Assembly (NCBI RefSeq): GCF_905171765.1
Contig: NC_053394.1
Span: 156,266,756 to 156,330,755, forward strand
DNA length: 64,000 bases
Source of the DNA: Bufo bufo
Taxonomy: Eukaryota > Chordata > Amphibia > Anura > Bufonidae
Direction of reading: 5' to 3'
Position 1 is the stretch's first letter. Each line of letters opens with the position of its first letter. Both the position numbers and the translations under genes were made by a program. Under the pieces are notes generated by a model, which saw nothing but the letters and a program-made list of their open reading frames with translations, searched no databases and was not told the origin of the DNA. This document shows, piece by piece, positions 1 to 10,975 of this stretch.

Positions 1-85
1 GATGACAGGCCGAACTGGATGGACAAATGTCTTTTTTCGGCCTTATGTACTATGTTACTATGTTACTATGTTACAAAATATACCC
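1..85 (+). repeat. Possible LINE 3' end with short tandem tail
   Basis: The first bases run into three tandem copies of an 8-9 base unit (tatgttac) at about 47-74. A unique 3' end followed by short tandem repeats is typical of the 3' terminus of CR1/L2-type LINEs. Only the tail lies in the window, so the assignment rests on this layout and on a general resemblance I remember. It could equally be a chance microsatellite. Confidence 0.3.
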
Positions 86-189
86 GTGCAGATCCTTCTG
101 CTAGTTGCTTAAATAAAACAGTGAGATTGGGACAGGAGACAGCTGCATTAGTGAGGGTAAGCAAAAGGTAATCTGCGAAGAGATTCACC

Positions 190-1545
190 TTCAGTTCATG
201 GAGACCTATATATTAACCCCTTTGATATAGGATTCCTGCCATATCAAGGCAGCAAGGGGTTCCATGACTAGGGCAAAAAGAGCTGGGGACAGGGGGACAC
301 CCTGCTGCGTTCCTTTACCAATCGTAATGGGAGAAGGGGCCAAGGAAGGTAATTTAAGAAAGGCAGAGGGATCGGAATAAAGGGCAGTGAGGACATGAAC
401 AAACGGATCCTGAAAACCCACTTTTCCAAGGACAGCAAAAAGATAATCCCAGGACAGTCAATCAAATGCCTTTTCAATGTCCAGGGAAAGTGGAGTAAGG
501 GGCATATGAGAATTTTGCGCACCTTGTCAGGAGCTTCTTGTTGGGGGAGAAGGCCCACCTGATCAGGGTGTACTAGTTGAGGGAGCATCTGGTTAAGTCT
601 ATGAGATAATATTGAAGTGAAAATCTTTGCATCCAGATTAGGGAGGGATATCGGCCTGTAATTAGCAGGGAAATGGGGGTTTATATTGGGCTTCGGAGTA
701 ACCGTAATAAGAGCGTCTAGGAAACTCAGGCATGGCATGAACCCCTGAAGCAGATAATTACACGAATTCTTTATGTAATGTGCTAAAGTGGTAGCAAACT
801 TTTTTTAAAATAAAGAGTAGTCAGTCTGCCTGGACCCATTGCCTTCCCCAATTTTAGGAGCTTGAGCGCCATATCGACCTTAATATATGAAATTTCCCTA
901 CTGAGTTAGTGGAGGGTCTCCTGGGTTAAACCAGGTAGACAGGGGAGGACTGGGAACTTAAAATGGTCCTGAAAAAATACTAAAAGTGGCCCCATTTTGT
1001 AGTCCGCTCCAAATTGATGGAAGGCAGGGCCAGCAATACCATATTGTGGCACATTATACCACCCAAACAGAGCCAAATACCACAGTCCATTACAAAATAC
1101 TGCCGCCAGCAGCACAAAATACATCCCCAAAATCTGACACTGGCAGGTTGTTAGGAGGGCCCAGGCAGCCCCCTGGGCATCAGCCCACCGGGAAATTTCC
1201 CTGTAAGATCTATGGCCACTTTGCCCCTGCAGTTGCGAGGAACATAGCCATGGAGGTGGGTGAGGAGGGTGGCCTATGTTTGTAAAATGCCTGATAGAAA
1301 CTGGAGAAACTATCATAGATTCGGTTAGGGTTGCTAGTGACCTCACCTTTCTGAGTTTGTATTTTAAGAACTTGATAAAGTTGCTGACGGTCTTTCAATT
1401 TTTTAGCAAGGAGTTTGTCAGGTTTGTTCGCCCACTTGTAGTATTTAGCTTGCATCCATCGTAGAGCTTTTTCCTATGGGAAAGTAGCGTGTTTAACAGC
1501 AATTTAGTAACTTTGATACCCTGATGTAAGTATAAAGAAGGGTGT
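190..1545 (-). pseudogene. L1-type LINE reverse transcriptase fragment
   Basis: Minus-strand reading frames give, in order, the pre-RT linker (about 1455-1210, MQAKYYKWANKP), a linker ending LTTLYF-like near 820-800, the RT block with NYRPISLPNLDAKI (about 672-630) and the block GTQQGVPLSPALFALVMEP (about 320-255). These match fingers and early palm of L1-clade reverse transcriptases; the catalytic YADD segment would lie beyond the left edge or is lost. The frame changes several times, so the gene is dead. The linker-to-RT order on the minus strand places the element's 5' side to the right, where an L1 endonuclease piece with the same orientation lies at 26.4-26.95 kb. I infer that the two may be one copy split by insertions, though roughly a hundred residues between them are missing. 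Confidence 0.72.
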
Positions 1546-2795
1546 TGTTGGTGAACATAGACCAAGTGACAAAGGCTGAGCGGATCGGACCGCAGGGGCA
1601 GTATGTGAGTGCACGGTGGGCTGATGGGGGTAGTAGTCGTACTCACGGTTTTGCAGCACCCTGGGTCGGCGTGCAGTGATGAGGATGAGGAAGACAGCAC
1701 TAAATCCTCCTGGGCACTCTCTATTGCAGGGAACACCAACCAGATGGAATTTGAGTTGCCCTCGATGGTAATGGGTATGCTTAGGGTGCTTTGGTGGCTG
1801 GGCCCCTGTGTTGTTTATGACGCCATCACCGTAAGGTGCAATTAGGAGATAGCGTAGAATGATGAGAGAGGCAGTAGTTGAACCAAACAGGAACTTTACT
1901 TGTAAATTGTAGTCTTGCAATAAGTATCATCAAATAGCAGCACTTTGTCATAAATACAGATGGTAAAGCTGTAAATCCCAATAACAGGCTCAGTGAGGTG
2001 GTGCATGTAGGTTCCAGCTCAACTGTATAGGAGTAATGATCTTACTTGTACTTGGTTCCTGATTTTGCTCTGGTTACTCAGCCTTTCAATAATAGTTTGG
2101 ATCCTCTGTAAGTTCTATTCTGCAATTCAGCAATATTCAGTGATTCAGTAATTCAGCAACCCAAGGGCGGTCTCCCTCATGGCAGGCAAACTCGCTGCTC
2201 CATTCTTTGAAAAGGTTGAAAAAGATACAGCAATTATTCTCTCAATCCCTGGAAGGGTCCCTGGAAGGGGTATTACAGTAAAGGATCAATAAGTCCTAGT
2301 CTTGGACTACAAAGGTTGAAGTAGCTTGATTCCCTGGGCTAGGCCCAGGAGAACAGAGACAAGTCTGTCTCCTCTCCTCCTAACTCCTCATCTCCCTCTA
2401 ACTTCCTGTGGCTGACCTACAGTGGATATAAAAAAGTCTACACACCACTGTTAAAATGTCAGGTTTCTGTGCTGTAAAAAAATGAGACAAAGATAAATCA
2501 TTTCAGAACTTTTTCCACCTTTAATGTGACCTATAAACTGTACAACGCAATTGAAAAACAAACTGAAATCTTTTAGGTGGAGGGAAGAAAGAAAATAAAT
2601 AATAATAATAATGTGGTTGCATAAGTGTGCACACCCTCTTATAACTGGGGATATAGCTGTGTTCAGAATTAAGCAATCACATTCAAAATCATGTTAAATA
2701 GGAGTCGGCATACACCTGCCATCATTTAAAGTGCCTCTGATTAACCCCAAATAAAGTTCAGCTGCTCTAGTTGATCTTTCCTGAAATTTTCTTAG

Positions 2796-3112
2796 TTGCA
2801 TCCCACAGCAAAAGCCATGGTCCACAGAGAGCTTCCAAAGCATCAGAGGGATCTCATTGTTAAAAGGTATCAGTCAGGAGAAGGGTACAAAATAATTTCC
2901 AAGGCATTAGATATACCATGGAACACAGTGAAGACAGCTATCATCAAGTGGAGAAAATATGGTACAACAGTGACATTACCAAGAACGGGACGTCCCTCCA
3001 AAATAGATGAAAAGACGAGAAGAAAATTGGTCTGGGAGGCTACCAAGAGGCCTAGAGCAACATTAAAGGACCTGCAGGAATATCTGGCAAGTACTGGCTA
3101 TGTGGTACATGT
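2796..3112 (+). pseudogene. Tc1-A transposase, N-terminal DNA-binding part
   Basis: About 105 residues of a Tc1-family transposase N-terminus. First comes a paired-like helix-turn-helix (KHQRDLIVKRYQSGEGYKII…IPWNTVKTAIIKW), then the GRPSKIDEKTRRKL linker typical of the second HTH, which would bind the inverted repeats. The start ATG could be at 2796 or 2817; the second (MVHRELPKHQ) looks like the family start. The frame ends at 3112, where the inserted PLE begins, and the continuation is found at 17004. No catalytic residues lie in this part. Confidence 0.88.
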
Positions 3113-3889
3113 TAGAGACAAATAGTATGAGACTGGCACTCAATTATGTGGATCATATAGATTGTGGCAATTTATTACAGTAATTAATCACACTTAAAAA
3201 GGGTATACAATAAAATACAATCCCATGAAATAAAATCAAAAATAATATAAAATGAATCCGCAGAGTAAAAACACACTTGAAACGCTCAGTCAAGGTATAT
3301 ACTGTATCACCTTCAATTAATTAAGGTTGAGCGTATAGTTCATAAAAGGAAGTTCCAGGTCCGGCACTGTTTTTTGAGAAGACAATTACTTCCTTAATAA
3401 TCACAATGTTCTCTCAGAAGTATTCCCTTGTTTAACCACTTAAGGACCACAGGTTTATACCCCCCTAAAGACCAGGCCCTTTTTTACAAATCGGCACTAC
3501 ACTACTTTCACCGTTTATTGCTCGGTCATGCAACTTACCACCCAAATGAATTTTACCTCCTTTTCTTCTCACTAATAGAGCTTTCATTTGGTGGTATTTC
3601 ATTGCTGCTGACATTTTTACTTTTTTTGTTATTAATCGAAATTTAACGATTTTTTTTGCAAAAAAATGACATTTTTCACTTTCAGTTGTAAAATTTTGCA
3701 AAAAAAAACGAGATCCATATAGAAATTTTGCTCTAAATTTATAGTTCTACATGTCTTTGATAAAAAAAAAATGTTTGGGTAAAAAAAAAATGGTTTGGGT
3801 AAAAGTTATAGCGTTTACAAACTATGGTACAAAAATGTGAATTTCCGCTTTTTGAAGCAGCTCTGACTTTCTGAGCACCTGTCATGTTT

Positions 3890-6570
3890 CCTGAGGTTCT
3901 ACAATGGCCAGACAGTACAAACACCCCACAAATGACCCCATTTCGGAAAGTACACACCCTAAGGTATTCGCTGATGGGCATAGTGAGTTCATAGAACTTT
4001 TTATTTTTTGTCACAAGTTAGCGGAAAATGATGATTTTTTTTTTTATTTTTTTTTCTTACAAAGTCTCATATTCCACTAACTTGTGACAAAAAATAAAAA
4101 CTTCTATGAACTCACTATGCCCATCCCGAAATACCTTGGGGTCTCTTCTTTCCAAAATGGGGTCACTTGTGGGGTAGTTATACTGCCCTGGCATTCTAGG
4201 GGCCCAAATGTGTGGTAAGGAGTTTGAAATCAAATTCTGTAAAAAATGACCTGTGAAATCCGAAAGGTGCTCTTTGGAATATGGGCCCCTTTGCCCACCT
4301 AGGCTGCAAAAAAGTGTCACACATCTGGTATCTCTGTATTCAGGAGAAGTTGAGGAATGTGTTTTGGGGTGTCTTTTTACATATACCCATGCTGGGTGAG
4401 ATAAATATCTTGGTCAAATGCCAACTTTGTATAAAAAAATGGGAAAAGTTGTCTTTTGCCAAGATATTTCTCTCACCCAGCATGGGTATATGTAAAATGA
4501 CACCCCAAAACACATTCCCCACCTTCTCCTGAGTACGGCAATACCAGATGTGTGACACTTTTTTGCAGCCTAGGTGGGCAAAGGGGCCCATATTCCAAAG
4601 AGCACCTTTCGGATTTCACAGGTCATTTTTTACAGAATTTGATTTCAAACTCCTTACCACACATTCGGGCCCCTAGAATGCCAGGGCAGTATAACTACCC
4701 CACAAGTGACCCCATTTTGGAAAGAAGACACCCCAAGGTATTCCGTGAGGGGCATGGCAAGTTCCTAGAATTTTTTATTTTTTGTCACAAGTTAGTGGAA
4801 AATGATGATTTTTTTTTTTTTTTTTTTCATACAAAGTCTCATATTCCACTAACTTGTGACAAAAAATAAAAACTTCCATGAACTCACTATGCCCATCAGC
4901 GAATACCTTGGGGTCTCTTCTTTCCAAAATGGGGTCACTTGTGGGGTAGTTATACTGCCCTGGCATTCTAGGGGCCCAAATGTGTGGTAAGGAGTTTGAA
5001 ATCAAATTCTGTAAAAAATTACCTGTGAAATCCGAAAGGTGCTCTTTGGAATATGGGCCCCTTTGCCCACCTAGGCTGCAAAAAAGTGTCACACATCTGG
5101 TATCTCTGTATTCAGGAGAAGTTGAGGAATGTGTTTTGGGGTGTCTTTTCACATATACCCATGCTGGGTGAGATAAATATCTTGGTCAAATGCCAACTTT
5201 GTATAAAAAAATGGGAAAAGTTGTCTTTTGCCAAGATATTTCTCTCACCCAGCAGGGGTATATGTAAAATGACACCCCAAAACACATTCCCCACCTTCTC
5301 CTGAGTACGGAGATACCAGATGTGTGACACTTTTTTGCAGCCTAGGTGGGCAAAGGGGCCCATATTCCAAAGAGCACCTTTCGGATTTCACAGGTCATTT
5401 TTTACAGAATTTGATTTCAAACTCCTTACCACACATTTGGGCCCCTAGAATGCCAGGGCAGTATAACTACCCCACAAGTGACCCCATTTTGGAAAGAAGA
5501 GACCCCAAGGTATTCGCTGATGGGCATAGTGAGTTCATGGAAGTTTTTATTTTTTGTCACAAGTTAGTGGAATATGAGACTTTGTATGAAAAAAAAATAA
5601 AATAATAAATCAGCATTTTCCACTAACTTGTGACAAAAAATAAAAAATTCTAGGAACTCGCCATGCCCCTCACGGAATACCTTGGGGTGTCTTCTTTCCA
5701 AAATGGGGTCACTTGTGGGGTAGTTATACTGCCCTGGCATTTTCCAGGGGCCCTAATGTGTGGTAAGTAGGTAAATGACCTGTGAAATCCTAAAGGTGCT
5801 CTTTGGAATATGGGCCCCTTTGCCCACCTAGGCTGCAAAAAAGTGTCACACATGTGGTATCGCCGTATTCAGGAGAAGTTGGGGAATGTGTTTTGGGGTG
5901 TCATTTTACATATACCCTTGCTGGGTGAGAGAAATATCTTGGCAAAAGACAACTTTTCCCATTTTTTTATACAAAGTTGGCATTTGACCAAGATATTTCT
6001 CTCACCCAGCATGGGTATATGTAAAATGACACCCCAAAACACATTCCCCAACTTCTCCTGAGTACGGCGATACCAGATGTGTGACACTTTTTTGCAGCCT
6101 AGATGCGCAAAGGTGCCCAAATTCCTTTTAGGAGGGCATTTTTAGACATTTGGATACCAGACTTCTTCTCACGCTTTGGGGCCCCTAGAATGCCAGGGCA
6201 GTATAAATACCCCACATGTGACCCCATTTTGGAAAGAAGACACCCCAAGGTATTCAATGAGGGGCATGGCGAGTTCATAGAAATTTTTTTTTTTTGGCAC
6301 AAGTTAGCGGAAATTGATATTTTTTATTTTTTTCTCACAAAGTCTCCCGTTCCGCTAACTTGGGACAAAAATTTCAACCTTTCATGGACTCAATATGCCC
6401 CTCACGGAATACCTGGGGGTGTCTTCTTTCCGAAATGGGGTCACATGTGGGGTATTTATACTGCCCTGGCATTCTAGGGGCCCTAAAGCGTGAGAAGAAG
6501 TCTGGAATATAAATGTCTAAAAAATTTTACGCATTTGGTTTCCGTGAGGGGTATGGTGAGTTCATGTGAG
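3890..6570. repeat. Alternating inverted-repeat ladder (~380-bp arms)
   Basis: A module of roughly 380 bp recurs about seven times in alternating orientation, with symmetry centres near 4045, 4435, 4815, 5210, 5595, 5965 and 6325. Landmarks such as ccaaaatggggtcactt, ctaggctgcaaaaaagtgtc and cacccagcatgggtata appear in one orientation and then its complement. Because of this, an 83-residue frame beginning MGPFAHLGCKKVSHIWY is open on both strands at 4281, 4591, 5053, 5363, 5810 and (as MGTFAHL) 6120. I consider these by-products of the repeat, not genes. T-rich/A-rich tracts mark alternate centres. Confidence 0.85.
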
Positions 6571-6639
6571 ATTTTATTTTTTGACACAAGTTAGTGGAAT
6601 ATGAGACTTTGTATGAAAAAAAAAAATAATAATTCCGCT

Positions 6640-8165
6640 AACTTGGGCCAAAAAAATGTCTGAATGGAGCCTTACAGGGGGTTGATCAATGACAGGGGGG
6701 TGATCAATGACAGGGGGTTGATCAATGACAGGGGGGTGATCAGGGAGTCTATATGGGGTGATAACCACAGTCATTGATCACGCCCGTGTAAGGCTTCATT
6801 CAGACGTCCGTATGCGTTTTGCGGATCCGATCCATCTATCAGTGCATCCGTAAAAATCATGCGGACATCTGAATGGAGCTTTACAGGGGGGTAATCAATG
6901 ACAGGGGGGTGATCAGGGAGTCTATATGGGGTGATCACCACAGTCATTGATCATGCCCCTGTAAGGCTTCATTCAGACGTCCGGATGCGTTTTGCGGATC
7001 CGATCCATCTATCAGTGGATCCGTAAAAATCCTGCGGACGTCTGAATGGAGCTTTACAGGGGGGTAATCAATGACAGGGGGGTAATCAATGACAGGGGGT
7101 GATCAGGGAGTCTATATGGGGTGATCACCACAGTCATTGATCACGCCCCTGTAAGGCTTCATTCAGACGTCCGGATGCGTTTTGCGGATCCGATCCATCT
7201 ATCAGTGGATCCGTAAAAATCATGCGGACGTCTGAATGGAGCTTTACAGGGGGGTAATCAATGACAGGGGGGTAATCAATGACAGGGGGGTGATCAGGGA
7301 GTCTATATGGGGTGATCACCACAGTCATTGATCACGCCCCTGTAAGGCTTCATTCAGACGTCCGGATGCGTTTTGCGGATCCGATCCATCTATCAGTGCA
7401 TCCGTAAAAATCATGCGGACATCTGAATGGAGCTTTACAGGCGGGTAATCAATGACAGGGGGGTGATCACCACAGTCATTGATCATGCCCCTGTAAGGCT
7501 TCATTCAGACGTCCGGATGCGTTTTGCGGATCCGATCCATCTATCAGTGCATCCGTAAAAATCATGCGGACATCTGAATGGAGCTTTACAGGGGGGTGAT
7601 CAGGGAGTCTATATGGGGTGATCACCACAGTCATTGATCATGCCCCTGTAAGGCTTCATTCAGACGTCCGGATGCGTTTTGCGGATCCGATCCATCTATC
7701 AGTGCATCCGTAAAAATCATGCGGACATCTGAATGGAGCTTTACAGGGGGTTGATCAGGGAGTCTATATGGGGTGATCACCACAGTCATTGATCATGCCC
7801 CTGTAAGGCTCCATTCAGACGTCCGTATGCGTTTTGCGGATCCGATCCATCTATCAGTGGATCCGTAAAAATCATGCGGACGTCTGAATGGAGCTTTACA
7901 GGGGGGTAATCAATGACAGGGGGGTAATCAATGACAGGGGGGTGATCAGGGAGTCTATATGGGGTAATCACCACAGTCATTGATCATGCCCCTGTAAGGC
8001 TTCATTCAGACGTCCGGATGCGTTTTGCGGATCCGATCCATCTATCAGTGGATCCGTAAAAATCATGCGGACATCTGAATGGAGCTTTACAGGGGGGTAA
8101 TCAATGACAGGGGGGTAATCAATGACAGGGGTGTGATCAGGGAGTCTATATGGGGTGATCAGGGG
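6640..8165. repeat. Tandem array of MITE-like hairpin units, 155-191 bp
   Basis: Eight units begin with ggcttcattcagacgtccg (one variant ggctccattc) at 6792, 6965, 7155, 7346, 7497, 7652, 7807 and 7998. Spacings are 151-155, 173 or 190-191 bp. The steps of about 18 bp come from zero, one or two extra copies of the sub-repeat aatcaatgacagggggg. Each unit contains an inverted pair (cattcagacgtccg … cggacrtctgaatg) like the ends of MITEs elsewhere in this window, so the array looks like an amplified MITE. Two 64-residue frames (7134-7328, 7786-7980, minus) merely follow the repeat. Confidence 0.88.
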
Positions 8166-8217
8166 CTAATAAGGGGTTAATAAGTGACAGGGGGGGGGTG
8201 TAGTGTAGTGTAGTGGT

Positions 8218-8560
8218 GCTTGGTGCTACTTTACTGAGCTACCTGTGTCCTCTGGTGGTCGATCCAAACAAAGGGGACCACCAGAGGACCAGGTAGCAGG
8301 TATATTAGACGCTGTTATCAAAACAGCGTCTAATATACCTGTTAGGGGTTAAAAAAAACACATCTCCAGCCTGCCAGCGAACGATCGCCGCTGGCAGGCT
8401 GGAGATCAACTCTCTTACCTTCCGTTCCTGTGAGCGCGCGCGCCTGTGTGCACGCGTTCACAGGAAATCTCGGCTCACGCGAGATGACGCCTATTGGCGT
8501 TAGCGTAGCCTGGGGGAGCCGCCGCGATGACGCCTTTCGGCGTTAGCGTGGCGGCAAGCG
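8218..8560. repeat. Cluster of strong hairpins at the element end
   Basis: Several near-perfect inverted repeats lie in a row: cctctggtggtc (8249-8260) with its complement at 8276-8287; a 20-bp perfect stem 8297-8316/8322-8341 with a 5-base loop; a ~17-bp stem around 8362-8406 (ccagcctgccagcg / cgctggcaggctgg); and GC-rich repeats of gatgacgcc…ggcgttagcgt at 8480-8550. Stacked hairpins are common near ends of non-autonomous DNA transposons and may matter for transposase recognition or replication-based amplification (inference). Confidence 0.75.
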
Positions 8561-8908
8561 GTTAAGGGCAATGAAAACAGTAATAGAGTCCGAAAAACGG
8601 GACCTTAATGTTCCGGTATATATTAATATAAACTGTGCGTGGTGAGTGAGGCGTAGATTGATCTCTTACCCCATGCCGCTTGGAAATTGCTTATCTCCAC
8701 TCACCACCTTGTACCGGCGTCTTCTTCTCCCGTTTGGCGTCCTCGTCCGAGACTTCCGGGTCACGTGGTATATGTCTCGCGGGACTTGGTCTGTTTGGTC
8801 CGGTGTTGCTTACGAATATTTATTCGTCGATTCTTGTGAAGCGCTTCACGGATCAAGTAGTCGGTCCTCTGTAGTTAGTCCAGATCTCTCTTTATAGGGG
8901 TGAACTTA

Positions 8909-8952
8909 CGCCAAACGCGTTTCGGGGACCTCTCTCCCCTTCCTCAGTGGCT
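8909..8952 (-). ncRNA. Hammerhead ribozyme motif in PLE-A 3' UTR
   Basis: Minus-strand order: stem I 5' strand GCCA, core CTGAGGA (CUGANGA), stem II GGGGA/TCCCC with a 6-nt loop, core GAAA, a two-pair stem III (AC/GT around GC), cleavage position T, then stem I 3' strand TGGC complementary to GCCA. All invariant core bases of a type I hammerhead are present. Minimal hammerheads with such very short stem III are established for PLEs (retrozyme-like motifs in their pLTR region). Predicted cleavage triplet is GUU, permitted but weaker than GUC. Activity is inferred. Confidence 0.68.
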
Positions 8953-9399
8953 CAACCCCCATTACAATGTCACTTCCTTTTATAGTTCACTTTGAATTAT
9001 CGAAAACCTGAACCGGAATCGGATTTTCAGCTCTCTGTCGCAACCATGCGTTATTGGTGCGATTTTTCATACAGGAAGTGCAGAATTATTAGGCAAGTTG
9101 TATTTTTGAGGATTCATTTTATTATTGAACAACAACCATGTTCTCAATGAACCCAAAAAACTCATTAATATCAAAGCTGAATATTTTTGGAAGTAGTTTT
9201 TAGTTTGTTTTTAGTTTTAGCTATTTTAGGGGGATATCTGTGTGTGCAGGTGACTATTACTGTGCATAATTATTAGGCAACTTAACAAAAAACAAATATA
9301 TACCCATTTCAATTATTTATTTTTACCAGTGAAACCAATATAACATCTCAACATTCACAAATATACATTTCTGACATTCAAAAACAAAACAAAAACAAA

Positions 9400-9867
9400 T
9401 CAGTGACCAATATAGCCACCTTTCTTTGCAAGGACACTCAAAAGCCTGCCATTCATGGATTCTGTCAGTGTTTTGATCTGTTCACCATCAACATTGCGTG
9501 CAGCAGCAACCACAGCCTCCCAGACACTGTTCAGAGAGGTGTACTGTTTTCCCTCCTTGTAAATCTCACATTTGATGATGGACCACAGGTTCTCAATGGG
9601 GTTCAGATCAGGTGAACAAGGAGGCCATGTCATTAGATTTTCTTCTTTTATACCCTTTCTTGCCAGCCACGCTGTGGAGTACTTGGACGCGTGTGATGGA
9701 GCATTGTCCTGCATGAAAATCATGTTTTTCTTGAAGGATGCAGACTTCTTCCTGTACCACTGCTTGAAGAAGGTGTCTTCCAGAAACTGGCAGTAGGACT
9801 GGGAGTTGAGCTTGACTCCATCCTCAACCCGAAAAGGCCCCACAAGCTCATCTTTGATGATACCAGC
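9400..9867 (-). CDS. Tc1-B transposase, C-terminal half
   Basis: Begins at the 5-bp duplication (9863-9867) with IIKDELVGPFRVEDGVKLNS and contains MIFMQDNAPSHASKYS (second catalytic Asp) and WPPCSPDLNPIENLWSIIK, whose glutamate completes a DD34E triad. The frame ends KKGGYIGH at 9400. The open frame runs on into the LTR to the right (to 9996) but that part is retroelement sequence. Joined with the half at 15273-15826 the spacing fits a ~345-residue transposase. With the 5.4-kb insert inside it, it cannot be made as one protein. Confidence 0.9.
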   Translation of the reverse strand, partial: AGIIKDELVGPFRVEDGVKLNSQSYCQFLEDTFFKQWYRKKSASFKKNMIFMQDNAPSHASKYSTAWLARKGIKEENLMTWPPCSPDLNPIENLWSIIKCEIYKEGKQYTSLNSVWEAVVAAARNVDGEQIKTLTESMNGRLLSVLAKKGGYIGH

Positions 9868-10277
9868 TGTAGCGGAGTGCGATATTAGAATCCACGATCT
9901 CCGCTGGTATAACAGGTAAATCCGCAGTAACGCTGAACAGTAAGGCAATGTTCCCAATCCTCCCAATAACCGGACGAGACACAGTCTGGGAGTCAACTAA
10001 CTTTACTAGGCACAGCACACATGTTTCATACCCCTCAACAGCCTCATTTACATACAATAGGGTGAATAGATTACTATAATACAAGGAAAGGTGGGGGCAG
10101 ACAATAGCAAGGGCTGATGGGAGGTTGAGGGGGGTGTGTGGACAGCCGAACCTAAAATAATATAAAAGAGTCCATCTGTTACAGCCCAATATACATAGCA
10201 AAACAGATATAGCATACAGCACAACCTACAGACAACCTTTCTTACATTATAGTCCAGAAGTGGCTAGGTTTGCCACA
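9868..10277 (-). repeat. 3' LTR of the Gmr1-like element
   Basis: The second 410-bp LTR, identical by eye to 14863-15272. It directly follows the polypurine tract on the minus strand and ends at the ccagc target duplication. The 124-residue frame that appears in both LTRs (about 9848-10222 and 14843-15217) is a non-coding coincidence duplicated with the LTR. Confidence 0.93.
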
Positions 10278-10293
10278 ATGCTCCCCCAGAACC
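10278..10293 (-). other. Polypurine tract
   Basis: Directly upstream of the 3' LTR the minus strand reads GGTTCTGGGGGAGCAT, a purine-rich run at the position where plus-strand DNA synthesis is primed. Confidence 0.6.
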
Positions 10294-10358
10294 AAGCCGG
10301 CATACACAGTCTGATCCCAACGGATCGGCTTGGGGATGTCCGGGAGAGTACTCACAGA

Positions 10359-10943
10359 TCACTTTTCAAGTTCAGTTTGTCTGGATAACCCGTCGGCGTT
10401 ACCGTTTTGTTTCCCTGGGCGGTAGTGGATGGTAAAGTCAAACGGCTGCAGCGCCAAACTCCAGCGCAGCAGCCGGGCATTGTCTCCAGCCACACGGTTT
10501 AGCCACACCAACGGGTTGTGATCTGTGAGTAAGGAAAAAGGTTGTCCATACAAATACGGCTGTAACTTTTTGAGGGCCCACACCACGGCCAGGCACTCCT
10601 TCTCAATGGCGGCATAGCTTACTTCTCGTGGCAATAACTTTCGGCTCAAGTAAGCTACGGGGTGTTCTCCGCCATCGGCTCCAACCTGGCTCAGCACTGC
10701 TCCCAATCCAAACATTGAAGCGTCTGTGTGAACAAGAAATCTTTTAGTTGGATCAGGAGCAGCAAGTACGGGAGCATTAGTTAGAGCAGTCTTCAGTTGT
10801 TGGAATGCCTGATCACACTCTGGGGCCCAGACCACCTGTCGAGGCAGATTCTTACGTGTCAAGTCAGTCAGGGGTTTGGCCAGGGCGCTATAATTGGGCA
10901 CGAATTTTCTATAGTACCCTGCGGTACCCAGAAACGCTAGCAC
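10359..10943 (-). CDS. pol end: RT thumb and RNase H
   Basis: Starts inside the RT connection (VLAFLGTAGYYRKFVPNYS, typical of gypsy RT after the catalytic palm). Next comes RNase H with HTDASMFGLGAVLSQ, the EKECLAVVWALKKLQPYLYG helix and LLTDHNPLVWL, ending HYRPGKQNGNADGLSRQ. These are the Asp/Glu/Asp positions of gypsy RNase H. The protein ends about 65 bases before the polypurine tract with no integrase after it, confirming the order INT-RT-RH. It is offset by one frame from the upstream pol part. Confidence 0.92.
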   Translation of the reverse strand: MLAFLGTAGYYRKFVPNYSALAKPLTDLTRKNLPRQVVWAPECDQAFQQLKTALTNAPVLAAPDPTKRFLVHTDASMFGLGAVLSQVGADGGEHPVAYLSRKLLPREVSYAAIEKECLAVVWALKKLQPYLYGQPFSLLTDHNPLVWLNRVAGDNARLLRWSLALQPFDFTIHYRPGKQNGNADGLSRQTELEK

Positions 10944-10975
10944 TTGGGTTTTTGTCCTAGGGGTGGGCCATTTAG

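Larger units (their letters stand above)
3436..8561. mobile_element. piggyBac-like non-autonomous element, 5.1 kb
   Basis: Flanked by TTAA (3432-3435 and 8562-8565), with ends ccacttaagg and ccgcttgccg (right end read inward), agreeing with the TTAA-CC signature of piggyBac elements. PLE-A 3' UTR lies on both sides, so the insertion boundary is well supported. There is no transposase. The interior holds an inverted-repeat ladder (3.9-6.6 kb), a tandem array (6.64-8.17 kb) and several strong hairpins (8218-8560). The inverted ends match only over a few bases, so superfamily assignment rests mainly on the TTAA target. Confidence 0.65.

Noticed and set aside
1395..1920. Minus-strand frames of 114-138 residues as a novel gene
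   Set aside because: They read across the LTR edge into L1 sequence and change register there; no domain recognised.
4281..6120. Six 83-residue frames (MGPFAHLGCKK… type) on both strands as a gene family
   Set aside because: They coincide with the arms of the inverted-repeat ladder, overlap each other on opposite strands and show no domain or start context. Explained by repeat symmetry.
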